63,461 nucleotides of DNA from Gluconobacter thailandicus F149-1 = NBRC 100600 (GCF_000964465.1 NZ_BANH01000050.1:1-63461); one strand, 5' to 3'; shown: positions 9,064 through 18,149, numbered from the stretch's first letter. Numbers and translations are program-made. Notes: generated from the letters alone by a model not told the origin.

Positions 9064-9483
9064 ATGCTGAACATCATCAAGCTGGCCGTCGGTTGCCCGA
9101 CCATTGAGGTTCTCCGGGAACGAATGAAGCATCCGCGTGTGAACGGTCATGGTGCCGTGCCCACGCGGACCATGCCCAAACGGGCCGCCGAGGTTCTGGA
9201 CGGCGGCTCCCTGTACCGCGTGATGGACGGCATGATTCTGTGCCGCCAGCCCATCATCGGGCTGGAAGCCTGCCGCCGCCCGGATGGGACAGAAGGCACG
9301 CTCATCGTTGTGTCAGACGACATCATTCCGGTGCAGCCCCGCACGATGCGTCCATTCCAGGGCTGGCGCTATCTGGACCCGAAGGACGCTCCGCCTGATC
9401 TCGGACAATCCGCGGGGGGAGACGGCATCGCTGACCTCCCCCCACAACTGCGTCGGGAACTGGCAGAACTGGCCCTGATCTGA
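9064..9483 (+). CDS. DUF1489 family protein
   Basis: This 139-residue protein matches my memory of the alphaproteobacterial DUF1489 (COG5458) family. The signature segments are TMPKRAAEVLDGGSLYRVMDG, cut here to TRTMPKRAAEVLDGGSLY, and the later RPFQGWRYLDPKDAPPDL. No signal peptide or membrane helix is visible. AAAGG lies seven bases before the ATG. The biochemical role of the family is unknown to me. The small size, cytosolic character and strong conservation of a basic N-terminal half are all that can be said. It follows the nucleoside-hydrolase-like gene closely and probably shares its message. Confidence 0.78.
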   Translation: MLNIIKLAVGCPTIEVLRERMKHPRVNGHGAVPTRTMPKRAAEVLDGGSLYRVMDGMILCRQPIIGLEACRRPDGTEGTLIVVSDDIIPVQPRTMRPFQGWRYLDPKDAPPDLGQSAGGDGIADLPPQLRRELAELALI

Positions 9484-9523
9484 TCCTGCTCTTCAAAAGG
9501 ACCGATCTGGAACAAAACAACGG

Positions 9524-9565
9524 GACGTGCGTTAACTGCTCACGTCATGCCTGCTCCGTAGGCAT
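9524..9565 (+). promoter_or_regulatory. Inverted repeats before the VOC gene
   Basis: Two perfect inverted repeats lie in tandem upstream of the VOC gene. GACGTG (9524-9529) pairs with CACGTC (9541-9546) around eleven bases, and ATGCCT (9547-9552) pairs with AGGCAT (9560-9565) around seven. No T tract follows, so a terminator is unlikely. They could be an operator or a 5'-leader structure; no function is proven. Confidence 0.35.
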
Positions 9566-9591
9566 CCTCCTGTCCTGCAAGGAGACATCCG

Positions 9592-10512
9592 TTGTCGTTG
9601 TTTCGTACTCATACACGCAAAACCCGGCGATCCATGGCCCTCCTTCTGGGAACGGGCCTCTCTTTTGCCATCGCGCCCCCTCTTCATGCGGCTGACACGT
9701 CAGCGCCTGCAAAGGAGCAGATTCTACCCGGCAAGATCGTTTATGCGCAGCTGACCACCCCAGACCTCGATAAGGCCAAAGCATTCTACAGTGCTTTACT
9801 GGGCTGGACTTTCAAGGACATCCCGGTCTCGAAAGGCCGGTACACACAGGCCATCGTCAATGGCCACCCTGTTGCCGGACTTGTCGAACGGCCCAACATG
9901 ATCGCTCATGGCGACCCGCTCTGGCTGCCATTCATCTCCGTGCAGGACGTAAAAGCCGCAGCCAATGCTGCGAAAGTCTGGGGCGGCCATATCCTGTTCA
10001 AACCGCAGAACGTGGTAGGCCGGGGAGATGAGAGTGTTATCTCAGACCCACAGGGCGGTCTGTTTGCAGCCCTGCGCTCCGCCACAGGCGATACACCTGA
10101 TGACACGACGCCTCCGCAACAGGGGGAATGGGTCTGGAACGCGCTTCTGACCAGCAACCCCTACGAAGCCGCTGGCTTTTATCAGAAACTGTTCGGCTAT
10201 CAGGTTGAAGCCGCGCCGGATACAAAACGGGGAAGCTCCTATCTTCTGGAATCCCAATCCATACCCCGTGCCACCATCAACCCTCTCCCCCCGCGCCTGC
10301 CAGTTGGCGCACATGCACGCTGGATGAACTTCGTGCAGGTCGACAACGTCGGGGCCACTGCCCAAAAAGCTGCTGAACTCGGCGGAAAAGTGCTGGTTCA
10401 GCCTCATCCCGACCGACAGGGCACCATTATTGCCATCATTGCAGACCCTGCCGGAGCAGCGTTCGGTGTGATGGAATGGCATGATGCTGCGGCCACAGGA
10501 GATGCGAAATGA
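9592..10512 (+). CDS. Secreted VOC (glyoxalase/bleomycin-resistance fold) protein
   Basis: This 306-residue protein begins with a twin-arginine-poor but basic signal sequence (about 1-33, ending LHAADTSAP). Two VOC modules follow, about residues 45-160 and 178-300; each opens like KIVYAQLTTPDLDKAKAFYS and closes with a D-P-x-G-A-x-F/L segment. Such pairs resemble the CFP32/YjdF-type hydroxylase-like VOC family. The start is TTG, supported by AAGGAG seven bases upstream; an ATG fourteen codons later is the alternative but has no such site. The stop overlaps the start of the Gly-rich lipoprotein by four bases, so the two products are coupled. Substrate unknown. Confidence 0.78.
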   Translation: MSLFRTHTRKTRRSMALLLGTGLSFAIAPPLHAADTSAPAKEQILPGKIVYAQLTTPDLDKAKAFYSALLGWTFKDIPVSKGRYTQAIVNGHPVAGLVERPNMIAHGDPLWLPFISVQDVKAAANAAKVWGGHILFKPQNVVGRGDESVISDPQGGLFAALRSATGDTPDDTTPPQQGEWVWNALLTSNPYEAAGFYQKLFGYQVEAAPDTKRGSSYLLESQSIPRATINPLPPRLPVGAHARWMNFVQVDNVGATAQKAAELGGKVLVQPHPDRQGTIIAIIADPAGAAFGVMEWHDAAATGDAK

Positions 10513-10964
10513 TCATTCGTCTGTCACGCACTCTGGCACTTGTCGGTGCATTCTCCCTCGTCCCCTTCCTTTCGGGCTGTGTCGGATATGACGGATACGG
10601 CGGATATGGAGGCGGCGATTATTACGGCGGCAGCTACTACAATACCGGCTGGGGGAACGGTGGTTGGGGCAACTGGGGACCGGGATACGCTGTTGGTCCT
10701 TATCCTGGCCGAGGCGGACGCTGGCAGGGCGGTCGCATGGATCGTAGAGGCCCGCCTCCTGGCGGTGGCGGCCATATGGGCCGCCCAGGGGGTGGACCCG
10801 GCGGCGGGTTTCCCGGAGGAGGCGGCCGTCCGGACGGGGGGCCAGGCGGCGGCCTAGGCGGCGGAGGCTTCCACGGTGGCCCCGGTCATGGCGGTGGCGG
10901 GCATGGACCAGGTGGCGGAGGTGGCCGCGGAGGGGGACCAGGCGGTCCGGGCGGGCGGCCCTAA
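10509..10964 (+). CDS. Gly-rich lipoprotein
   Basis: This 151-residue protein has a lipoprotein signal peptide with lipobox LSGC near residue 24. Nearly all the rest is low complexity: first a Gly/Tyr-rich segment (YGGYGGGDYYGG), then Gly/Pro/Arg/His-rich repeats to the C-terminus. It starts inside the stop codon of the VOC gene (ATGA), which argues that it is a real translated gene despite the simple sequence. A surface or periplasmic structural role is possible, and His-rich stretches could bind metal, but neither is shown. It ends 23 bases before the convergent FUSC gene, with no evident terminator between. Confidence 0.7.
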   Translation: MIIRLSRTLALVGAFSLVPFLSGCVGYDGYGGYGGGDYYGGSYYNTGWGNGGWGNWGPGYAVGPYPGRGGRWQGGRMDRRGPPPGGGGHMGRPGGGPGGGFPGGGGRPDGGPGGGLGGGGFHGGPGHGGGGHGPGGGGGRGGGPGGPGGRP

Positions 10965-10987
10965 CCGAGCCGTCCAGCACCAAAGCA

Positions 10988-12988
10988 TTATGACTTGAGG
11001 GGTGTTTCGGGGAGCACGGACACCGTCCGATCCACTCGCTCAAGGGCCGCGATTTCGGACCTGATCTTTCCGCTCTCGAGTTCCGCCGCAATATCTGCGA
11101 GAGGTTCTCCGGCGGCGAGAGTGTCCGCTCTGGTCTGCCAGAATGTTGCAGCCTCGGGATCAGGCATACAAAGGCCCGCTGCCATATCAAAGCGCAAAAG
11201 CGTTACCTCACCGCTCAGCCGTCGCAACGACCGAAGCAGTTTGTGCGTGTGTTCACTTTCCTGCCCGACACTCGATAATCCACCCAGGATCGGTAACGAT
11301 CCACGCGCAAACTCGGCTCGTGTCGTATCCACCCCGGCCTGACGCTGGCTTCTGTCAGTCATAAGTGTGTCACCACCGTTCAGGACAGCAGCAAGATATC
11401 GCAAATTACCAACAATGGCAGCACGGAGCAGGCCATTCATGTCCTGCGTCGACCGCTGGGGACAGACTGCAAACGCACAGCCAAGGCCAATCAGACTTCC
11501 CAGCGTGTTATCGAGAATACGCAGCCAGGCAATGCCGTGAGACGGCATCGTCATTTCCGTAACAATGATGAAATGCGCACTCAGGAACATGACAAGCAGC
11601 GTGTAATTCACGGCCCGCATCGCAATCGCCCCGATCACGAACAGGGCCAGCGCCACCGCCATTTCCGACAGACCTGGAAGGAACGGCGAAACGATCAGAA
11701 CCAGAACACCACCCCCAATCGTTCCCAGCACACGTTCCAGAGCCCGTACGAGCGTTGTCTGGCCGGAAGGCTGGATCACGAGAAGAAATGCAACGAGCGC
11801 CCAGAACCCATAGGTGAGACCAAGCCATTCAGTCGCCAGATATGTTCCCAGAAGGCCGACGACCATCCGCAGCGCATGCCGCCAGATCACCGGCGTCAGA
11901 CGCGCCACATGCCGCGGTGCTTCTGCATCGAAAGGCATCCGGGCTTTTTCCGCCAGCCCTTCCGCAAGATTTCCCAATGTGCGCGCACTGGTCGCAACAA
12001 GCTCGCTGATCGTGCCCGACCGGACGCGAATACTACCTGCGAGCGTCAACGCATCATGAGACAGCGCTTCGAGATTGGGAACAGGCGCAAGCGCGGCCTC
12101 ACTCGCATGCTGACAGAGCGCTGAAAACGCCGCCAGCGTTCCCCGTGCCTCGAAATCCAGGCCGCGTGTTTCCACGAGATGCTCAACAGCCAGCATCGCC
12201 GTAAAGAGACGCTCCGCCCCTGCCAGAGACGCAATCAGCCGTCCGCGCATGCTGTAACTGGCATGGCCGGCATCAATCTGAAGCGCAACACCCCTCGCCC
12301 GCTCGATGGCCGTTCGGATTGTCTGCCGGTGAACGGTTTCCTGCAGGCGCCCTGCAGCAAGTTCCCCAGCCATGACGGACAGCAATCGATAACACCCTCC
12401 CACCGCACGGCGTGCAGGGGCATAAGGATGCTGTGGCCAGATGAGGAGGCAAAGAAGAATGGCCCAGAGACCGCCGCCACCAAACGCGTAGCTGATCGTC
12501 AACGCATCCTGAAGCGTGGACGCCGGGAAACCAATCCCTGCGAGCATCACACATCCCAGTAAGGCACAGAGTAGAGCCATACTGGGCACAAGAGCCCGTG
12601 CCAGCCCCACAAACAGGCCTGTCACGATCAGCCAGGGTAGAACACCCCAGAAAGGCGAGGTGGCAATCAGGGAAGCCACACCACCCAGTACGGCACCCGC
12701 AACGGTGAAGATGCCCAGAATACGGAACTGTTCCCGCGCTGTTCCCCCCGGTTCAATCAGGCAGCACCAGAACGCCGCAAAAGCAGCCCAGGCAAAAACA
12801 GCCTGATGAAAGTAAAGAGCAGGAAGAAGAGCAACAACCGTTGCCAGAGCCGCCCGGACACCCTCAGCCGGAGCAAGCTGCTCGGGGCTGAGGGGGACCG
12901 AATGACGCGCCAGAAACTGAGACAGGAAAGTCAGGTGACGGGTGCGGTTCAATGAAGCCTGTCGCGCCAGTGGATCACGCACCGTCAT
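10988..12988 (-). CDS. FUSC family membrane transporter
   Basis: This 666-residue inner-membrane protein matches the fusaric-acid-resistance/aromatic-acid efflux family (FUSC, AaeB/YccS-like). Two hydrophobic blocks of about five to six helices lie near residues 45-190 and 370-500, each followed by a soluble cytoplasmic region; this duplicated 5+1 layout is typical. The first block contains AWAAFAAFWCCLIEPGGTAR and the second the FUSC_2-like VIQPSGQTTLVRALERVLGT. AaeB-type proteins usually act with a membrane-fusion partner, and none is seen here. Its start is one base after the stop of the nitronate-monooxygenase-like gene upstream on the same strand, so the pair is an operon. Export of an aromatic or weak acid is an inference. 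Confidence 0.85.
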   Translation of the reverse strand: MTVRDPLARQASLNRTRHLTFLSQFLARHSVPLSPEQLAPAEGVRAALATVVALLPALYFHQAVFAWAAFAAFWCCLIEPGGTAREQFRILGIFTVAGAVLGGVASLIATSPFWGVLPWLIVTGLFVGLARALVPSMALLCALLGCVMLAGIGFPASTLQDALTISYAFGGGGLWAILLCLLIWPQHPYAPARRAVGGCYRLLSVMAGELAAGRLQETVHRQTIRTAIERARGVALQIDAGHASYSMRGRLIASLAGAERLFTAMLAVEHLVETRGLDFEARGTLAAFSALCQHASEAALAPVPNLEALSHDALTLAGSIRVRSGTISELVATSARTLGNLAEGLAEKARMPFDAEAPRHVARLTPVIWRHALRMVVGLLGTYLATEWLGLTYGFWALVAFLLVIQPSGQTTLVRALERVLGTIGGGVLVLIVSPFLPGLSEMAVALALFVIGAIAMRAVNYTLLVMFLSAHFIIVTEMTMPSHGIAWLRILDNTLGSLIGLGCAFAVCPQRSTQDMNGLLRAAIVGNLRYLAAVLNGGDTLMTDRSQRQAGVDTTRAEFARGSLPILGGLSSVGQESEHTHKLLRSLRRLSGEVTLLRFDMAAGLCMPDPEAATFWQTRADTLAAGEPLADIAAELESGKIRSEIAALERVDRTVSVLPETPLKS

Positions 12989-12989
12989 G

Positions 12990-14408
12990 TTATCGTCCTG
13001 TCAGAATACGCTCCACGAGTTGACCGACTGTAGGAACAAATCCGTTCGCATAGAAGGGATCGGTTCCAAAACGCCACGCATTCGTGCCACCAAACATCAG
13101 ATTGTGGTCAACCACATCATCCGCATGCTCATCATTCGGGGCATGGGCGATCGTCTGAAGCGTTTTCTGGATGCAGAAGGAGCGCGGATCAGCCTTCTGT
13201 CCGTTGGTGTAAGGCTCACGCTGCATCCAGTTGGAGAACTTGCAGGCAGACAGACAGCCCATGCAGTTCGTCTGATCTGCAAGGATCTCACGGGCACTGT
13301 CAGGCGTGACGAAAACCAGAGTATCATCCGGCGTACGAAGCGCTTCCGTGAAGCCCTGCGCTTCCCAGCCAGCAATATGCTGACGGTCTGTCGAAGAGAC
13401 AAACACTTCGCGCTTGCGCGCGCCGACGCCGTAAGACGCATCCAGCTCTGCTGTCGCTTCCGGGCTATAGGCGACCTGTCGCTCAGAGCGACCACGAAGA
13501 TCCTGCATGAAGCTGTTGTTCACCGCAGAAGAATAAAAACCGGTCGGGGAGAAGCGGTTGAGATACACATCTCCCTTCTTCAGCGTCAGAAGACGGCGCT
13601 TCCACGCATCCGGGATCGGGCTTTCCTGCGTGAGCAACGGACGCGTCCCGAACTGGAATGCAATCGGGCCCAGATCCGGGTTCCCGATCCAGTCCTGCCA
13701 CTCTTCCAGCGCCCAGACACCGCCCGCCATAATGATCGGCGTCTCATCCAGACCATACTGACGCAAGACCCGACGCAGTTCGAGCACACGCGGAAACGGA
13801 TCTTCCGGGTTCAGCGGGTTTTCCGTGTTGGAGAGACCGTTATGGCCACCGGCCCGCCACGGATCTTCATAGACCACGCCACCAAGCAGTTCCGGCGCCT
13901 TGCTGTAAGCTCGACGCCAAAGCGCATTGAAGGCGCGCCCTGAGGAGACAATGGGATAATACGGAATGCCGTGCTTGACCGCGATTTCGGACAGGCGATA
14001 CGGCATGCCCGCACCACAGGTCAAACCATTGATCAGACCCGGGGCTCCCTCAAGGATGCCCTCGATGATCTCTTCTGCGCCGCCCATCTCCCACAGGATA
14101 TTGGCGTGGAGACGACCTTTGCCGCCAGCAATCTCATGAGCGATCTTCGCCTGCGCGATACCACCATCAATCGCATAACGGATCAGTTCGCGCTGCCGCT
14201 CACGGCGGGTACGACCATGATAGATCTGGGGAACTGGACGCCCCTGCTCGTCATAGCTGTCAGCGTTGACGGCAGAAATGGTTCCAATTCCACCGGCAGC
14301 AGCCCAGTGACCTGCCGAGATACCGGTGGAGACAGAAACACCTTTGCCTCCCTCAACCAGAGGCAGAACATCCTGACCACCAAAACGAAGGGTGTCGATC
14401 AACTTCAT
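12990..14408 (-). CDS. Nitronate monooxygenase-like flavoprotein
   Basis: This 472-residue protein looks like the nitronate monooxygenase/2-nitropropane dioxygenase TIM-barrel family, which is FMN-dependent. Family-like segments are SVSTGISAGHWAAAGGIGTIS, cut here to GISAGHWAAAGGIGTIS near residue 30, GLTCGAGMPYRL, and PIIMAGGVWALEEW for phosphate binding. It is about 130 residues longer than common NMOs. The C-terminal extension carries a Cys cluster, NCMGCLSACKF, which might hold a metal or Fe-S centre. The frame is open 61 codons upstream, but MKLIDTLRFGG just before the pnp terminator is the sensible start. It forms an operon with FUSC. The substrate is unknown; a PfaD- or enoyl-reductase-like role is an alternative. 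Confidence 0.75.
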   Translation of the reverse strand: MKLIDTLRFGGQDVLPLVEGGKGVSVSTGISAGHWAAAGGIGTISAVNADSYDEQGRPVPQIYHGRTRRERQRELIRYAIDGGIAQAKIAHEIAGGKGRLHANILWEMGGAEEIIEGILEGAPGLINGLTCGAGMPYRLSEIAVKHGIPYYPIVSSGRAFNALWRRAYSKAPELLGGVVYEDPWRAGGHNGLSNTENPLNPEDPFPRVLELRRVLRQYGLDETPIIMAGGVWALEEWQDWIGNPDLGPIAFQFGTRPLLTQESPIPDAWKRRLLTLKKGDVYLNRFSPTGFYSSAVNNSFMQDLRGRSERQVAYSPEATAELDASYGVGARKREVFVSSTDRQHIAGWEAQGFTEALRTPDDTLVFVTPDSAREILADQTNCMGCLSACKFSNWMQREPYTNGQKADPRSFCIQKTLQTIAHAPNDEHADDVVDHNLMFGGTNAWRFGTDPFYANGFVPTVGQLVERILTGR

Positions 14409-14434
14409 GGGGACTCGATGTCTCCGATACTCAC

Positions 14435-14465
14435 ACAAAAAAGGCGGGGCCTTGCGAGCCCCGCC
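14435..14465 (-). terminator. Terminator of the truB-rpsO-pnp unit
   Basis: GGCGGGGC and GCCCCGCC form a perfect eight-base-pair stem with a seven-base loop. On the minus strand the stem is followed by a run of T residues (14435-14442 read in reverse). It lies just after the pnp stop codon and upstream of the next minus-strand gene. Confidence 0.92.
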
Positions 14466-14472
14466 CGAGGAC

Positions 14473-16623
14473 TCACTCGGCGTCGCGACGGGGCGGACGA
14501 CCAGGCTTGGCCCCCACGCTCTCCGTAATATCGGCACCGGTTTCCTGATCAACAACCCGCATGGACAGCTTGACCTTGCCGCGGTCATCAAAGCCGATGA
14601 CCTTGACCTTCACGGCATCACCCTGCTGAACCACGTCAGACGTCTTGGCGACGCGGCCCTGCGTCAGTTCGGAGATGTGAACCAGACCATCACGCGGCCC
14701 AAGGAAGTTCACGAACGCACCGAAGTCCGCCGTCTTCACAACCTTGCCGTCATAGATGCGGCCGATTTCCGGCTCCGCGACGATACCCTCAATGCGGGCA
14801 ATGGCCTTCTGGGCCTGCTCGTCATTGGAAGCAGCGATCGTGATCGTGCCGTCATCCCCGATGTCCACCTTGGCACCGGAATACTCGACGATCTCACGGA
14901 TGACCTTGCCACCAGAACCGATCACGTCGCGGATCTTTTCCTTCGGCACGGACATCGTCGTGATCTTCGGCGCATTGCCGGACACGTCATCACGACCTTC
15001 TGTCAGAGCCTTGGCCATTTCGCCAAGGATGTGGATACGGCCATCGCGAGCCTGCTCTAGGGCGATCTGCATGATTTCCGGCGTGATGGACGTGATCTTG
15101 ATGTCCATCTGAAGGGCCGTGATGCCCTGATCCGTACCGGCAACCTTGAAGTCCATGTCACCCAGATGATCTTCATCACCCAGAATGTCGGACAGGACTG
15201 CAAAACCACGATCTTCCTTGATCAGGCCCATGGCGATACCAGCCACCGGACGCGGCAGCGGAACACCAGCATCCATCAGCGCCAGGGACGAACCGCAGAC
15301 GGTTGCCATGGACGAGGAGCCGTTGCTCTCCGTGATCTCGGAGACCACCCGCATCGTGTACGGGAACTGCTCCTTGGACGGCAGAAGCGGGTGCAGAGCG
15401 CGCCATGCCAGCTTGCCGTGACCGATTTCACGACGACCTGGGGAACCCATACGACCACACTCACCGACCGAATACGGAGGGAAGTTGTAGTGCAGCAGGA
15501 AGTTTGAGCGGTACTCACCTTCGAGCGCATCAATGATCTGCTCGTCCTGGCCCGTGCCAAGCGTTGCAACGACCAGCGCCTGCGTTTCACCACGGGTGAA
15601 GAGCGACGACCCATGCGCACGCGGCAGAATGCCAACTTCCGCAAGGATCGGACGAACCGTCTTCAGATCGCGGCCATCAATACGGATACCCGTCTTGAGG
15701 ATGGAACCGCGAACGACCTGGGCTTCCAGTTCCTTGAGCATCGGCTTGGCCAGCTCGACATCAAAACCTTCTTCCGCCAGGATCTCGTTAATACGGTCCT
15801 TGGCTTCGCCGACCTTCTTGTAGCGAGCCTGCTTGACGCGCTCCTTGTAGGCTTCGGCCATCAGCTTGTTGCCGATCTTCTCGACGCGCTTGCGAAGGGC
15901 AATTTCTTCCTTCGTGAGCGACGGAAGATCCCACGGAGCTTTCGCTGCGTGTTCGGCCAGAGCGATGATGGCTTCGATCACAGGCTGGAAGGAGGTGTGA
16001 CCCAAGGTCACGGCTTCCAGCATGGTCTCTTCCGAAAGCTCGCTAGCTTCGGATTCAACCATCAGCACGCCTTCAGACGTACCGGCAACGACGAGATCCA
16101 GCGTGCTGTCCTTAACTTCGGACAGCGTCGGGTTCACGACGAACTTGCCATCAATGCGGCCGATACGGGCAGCACCGACCGGACCGAAGAACGGGATACC
16201 GGAAAGCGTCAGGGCAGCAGAGCAACCGATAAGGGAGACGATCGCCGGATCGTTTTCCATATCATGGCTCAGAACCGTTGCCGTAACCTGAACTTCGTTA
16301 CGGAAGTTCTCCGGGAACAGCGGACGGAGCGGACGGTCAATCAGACGTGCATTCAGCACTTCTGCTTCAGACGGACGGCCTTCGCGCTTGAAGAACCCAC
16401 CCGGGATCTTACCAGCCGCATAAGCCTTTTCCTGATAATTGACCGTCATCGGGAAGAAGTCCTGTCCCGGCTTGACGCTCTTGGCACCAACAGCCGTACA
16501 CAGAACAACCGTGTCACCATAAGTGACCATGACAGCACCGTCAGCCTGACGGGCAATCTTGCCGGTTTCGAGGATTAGCGGGCGTCCGGCCCACTCGATT
16601 TCCTTACGGAAATAATCGAACAT
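14473..16623 (-). CDS. pnp: Polyribonucleotide nucleotidyltransferase (PNPase)
   Basis: This 716-residue protein is PNPase, the phosphorolytic 3'-5' exoribonuclease of the degradosome, active as a trimer. Two RNase PH-like domains (about 1-225 and 310-540) are split by the helical linker. The KH domain includes [16 protein letters not shown], and the S1 domain starts [18 protein letters not shown]. The [10 protein letters not shown] and [11 protein letters not shown] segments of the catalytic core are intact. AGGAG lies six bases before the ATG. The gene follows rpsO as in many bacteria; the 196-base spacer holds two hairpin elements, in line with the RNase III-dependent autoregulation known for E. 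coli pnp. Confidence 0.97.
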   Translation of the reverse strand: MFDYFRKEIEWAGRPLILETGKIARQADGAVMVTYGDTVVLCTAVGAKSVKPGQDFFPMTVNYQEKAYAAGKIPGGFFKREGRPSEAEVLNARLIDRPLRPLFPENFRNEVQVTATVLSHDMENDPAIVSLIGCSAALTLSGIPFFGPVGAARIGRIDGKFVVNPTLSEVKDSTLDLVVAGTSEGVLMVESEASELSEETMLEAVTLGHTSFQPVIEAIIALAEHAAKAPWDLPSLTKEEIALRKRVEKIGNKLMAEAYKERVKQARYKKVGEAKDRINEILAEEGFDVELAKPMLKELEAQVVRGSILKTGIRIDGRDLKTVRPILAEVGILPRAHGSSLFTRGETQALVVATLGTGQDEQIIDALEGEYRSNFLLHYNFPPYSVGECGRMGSPGRREIGHGKLAWRALHPLLPSKEQFPYTMRVVSEITESNGSSSMATVCGSSLALMDAGVPLPRPVAGIAMGLIKEDRGFAVLSDILGDEDHLGDMDFKVAGTDQGITALQMDIKITSITPEIMQIALEQARDGRIHILGEMAKALTEGRDDVSGNAPKITTMSVPKEKIRDVIGSGGKVIREIVEYSGAKVDIGDDGTITIAASNDEQAQKAIARIEGIVAEPEIGRIYDGKVVKTADFGAFVNFLGPRDGLVHISELTQGRVAKTSDVVQQGDAVKVKVIGFDDRGKVKLSMRVVDQETGADITESVGAKPGRPPRRDAE

Positions 16624-16682
16624 ATCGTTCTCCTAAATTAGGAACGAGCCATCATCTGGACAGTCCGGCAGGTGACGGAGCA

Positions 16683-16749
16683 GCGTTTCGGACGGCATGG
16701 CGGTGGTAACGGGAGAATACCCGCAACGACACCATGTGGCCTGAAACGC
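16683..16749 (-). promoter_or_regulatory. Long imperfect stem-loop in the pnp leader
   Basis: Three nested paired segments can be drawn: GCGTTTC (16683-16689) with GAAACGC (16743-16749), CATGG (16696-16700) with CCATG (16732-16736), and CGGG (16710-16713) with CCCG (16720-16723). A long interrupted stem here, just upstream of pnp, resembles the RNase III processing stem of the E. coli rpsO-pnp spacer. That parallel is inference. Confidence 0.5.
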
Positions 16750-16791
16750 CGGTCGCGCACCCCACCTGCGGACAGGTCCGACGGCAGGAAT

Positions 16792-16813
16792 GTCCGGGGG
16801 CAAGCCCCCGGAC
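16792..16813 (-). promoter_or_regulatory. Very stable hairpin after rpsO
   Basis: Ten bases, GTCCGGGGGC, are followed after AA by their exact complement. The RNA on the minus strand would close a CUUG tetraloop on a nine-base-pair, mostly G+C stem. It begins six bases past the rpsO stop codon and lacks a T tract, so it looks more like a 3'-end stabiliser or processing barrier than a terminator. Confidence 0.6.
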
Positions 16814-16819
16814 GACGTA

Positions 16820-17089
16820 TCAGCGACGCAGGCCGAGACGCTCGATCACGCTCTGGTAACGAGCCTGATCCTTGCGCTTCAGATAGTCCAGCATGCTGCG
16901 ACGCTGACCGACCATCATCAGAAGACCACGACGGGAGTGGAAGTCCTTCTTGTGGGTCTTCAGGTGCTCGGTCAGGTTGACAATACGCTCGGTCAGGATC
17001 GCAACCTGAACTTCCGGGGAGCCCGTATCGGTCTCGTTCTGGCGGTATTCAGCGATCAGAGCCGTGCGGCGTTCTGCAGTAATCGACAT
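16820..17089 (-). CDS. rpsO: 30S ribosomal protein S15
   Basis: This 89-residue protein is ribosomal protein S15, a primary binder of the central domain of 16S rRNA. It has the standard length and sequence, with [15 protein letters not shown], the [12 protein letters not shown] segment and the basic C-terminal helix [10 protein letters not shown]. The start codon has GGAG six bases upstream. Unusually, the first 41 bases overlap the 3' end of truB in another frame, so the ribosome site of rpsO lies inside truB. The gene is followed by a very stable hairpin and pnp. S15 autoregulates through its leader in E. coli; here any such leader would be within truB coding sequence. Confidence 0.97.
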   Translation of the reverse strand: MSITAERRTALIAEYRQNETDTGSPEVQVAILTERIVNLTEHLKTHKKDFHSRRGLLMMVGQRRSMLDYLKRKDQARYQSVIERLGLRR

Positions 17090-18071
17090 CGTGTTCTCCA
17101 AAAAACTCGTGGTTTTCCAGCATCCGTGCTGCCCTGAGCCGTCCATCGCGGATCTGACACAGGCCAATCACGTGCTCTCCGATCATCGCACGCCACAATT
17201 GGTCTCCCTCCTGTGACACGGCCGGCAGAGGATACGTAAGATCAGAGGGGTCAAGAGACTGTCCCCAGATCAGTATCCTTCCCTCCGCTTCGGTAACGGC
17301 CAGCGCCGGGATGTCGACCAGCGCGGTCGCTACATCCAGCAGAGGAGCCGGAAGAGCATCGGCCTTGTCCACAGTTTGAGGCGATTTGTCCAGTGCTATC
17401 TGATCAATCGTCATCGCATGAGACAGATCGAACGGCCCGCATTTCGTCCGACGGAGAACGGAAATATGGCCAACAGTTCCGCATGCGAGAGCAATGTCCC
17501 GCGCCAGGGAGCGCATATAGACCCCCTTGCCAGACTGCACCTCGAAAACAGCCGTATCCGCATCAGGACGTTCTACGAGTGTTATCGAGTCGATCCTCGC
17601 CGGCCGGGGCGGAAGCTCGGGCGGACGGCCAGAACGCGCCAGATCGTAAGCACGCTGGCCGCCTACCCGCAACGCTGAAAAGACGGGAGGGATCTGCAGA
17701 ACATCGCCTGTCAGAGTTGGGAGGCACGCTCTGAGATCATCGTCAGTGGGACGATGGACAGAGGTTGCCAGCACCTCCCCTTCCCGATCATCCGTTGTGC
17801 GGCTTTCCCCCAGTGAGAGCGTAAAGCGGTAACGCTTTGTCGCATCCATAATATAGGGAATGGTCCTCGTCGCTTTGCCAAAAGCGATTGGGAGAATACC
17901 AGAAGCCAGAGGGTCAAGCGTGCCAGCATGGCCCGCCTTCTGAGCATCAAAGGCCCAACGCAGCTTGTTGACCATATCCGTTGAGGTGGGGCCGAGGGGC
18001 TTGTCGAGAATCAGCCAACCATCAATCTCGCGCCCACGTTTTCTCGCCACTGTCCCAACACCCTTTTCCAT
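17049..18071 (-). CDS. truB: tRNA pseudouridine(55) synthase TruB
   Basis: This 340-residue enzyme makes pseudouridine 55 in the T loop of tRNAs. The catalytic Asp is in [22 protein letters not shown], shown here by [11 protein letters not shown] near residue 48. [14 protein letters not shown] at the N-terminus and [12 protein letters not shown] in the core are family marks, and a PUA-like C-terminal domain follows. About 13 residues at the end are encoded in the overlap with rpsO and are probably a non-conserved tail. The ATG lies downstream of a strong terminator that closes the rbfA transcript, so truB-rpsO-pnp needs read-through or its own promoter in the 18072-18149 gap. Confidence 0.95.
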   Translation of the reverse strand: MEKGVGTVARKRGREIDGWLILDKPLGPTSTDMVNKLRWAFDAQKAGHAGTLDPLASGILPIAFGKATRTIPYIMDATKRYRFTLSLGESRTTDDREGEVLATSVHRPTDDDLRACLPTLTGDVLQIPPVFSALRVGGQRAYDLARSGRPPELPPRPARIDSITLVERPDADTAVFEVQSGKGVYMRSLARDIALACGTVGHISVLRRTKCGPFDLSHAMTIDQIALDKSPQTVDKADALPAPLLDVATALVDIPALAVTEAEGRILIWGQSLDPSDLTYPLPAVSQEGDQLWRAMIGEHVIGLCQIRDGRLRAARMLENHEFFGEHDVDYCRTPHGSDR

Positions 18072-18108
18072 GATCGGGCGCTGATAGACCAGTCAGACGG
18101 GTAAATGC

Positions 18109-18145
18109 AAAAAACTCCTCCTGACAAATGTCAGAAGGAGTTTTT
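18109..18145. terminator. Bidirectional terminator between rbfA and truB
   Basis: ACTCCT-c-CTGACA pairs with TGTCAG-a-AGGAGT across a two-base loop, flanked by A and T tracts on either side. It sits five bases after the rbfA stop and 38 bases before the truB start, so it splits the otherwise classic nusA-to-pnp cluster into two units. Confidence 0.92.
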
Positions 18146-18149
18146 CAAA

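Noticed and set aside
9547-9565. ATGCCT/AGGCAT hairpin as a terminator of the DUF1489 gene
   Set aside because: No T tract follows on either strand, so it is listed only as a possible regulatory repeat.
10509-10964. Gly-rich gene as a tandem DNA repeat array
   Set aside because: The repeats are simple Gly codons without a fixed repeat unit, and signal peptide, lipobox and ATGA coupling point to a coding gene.
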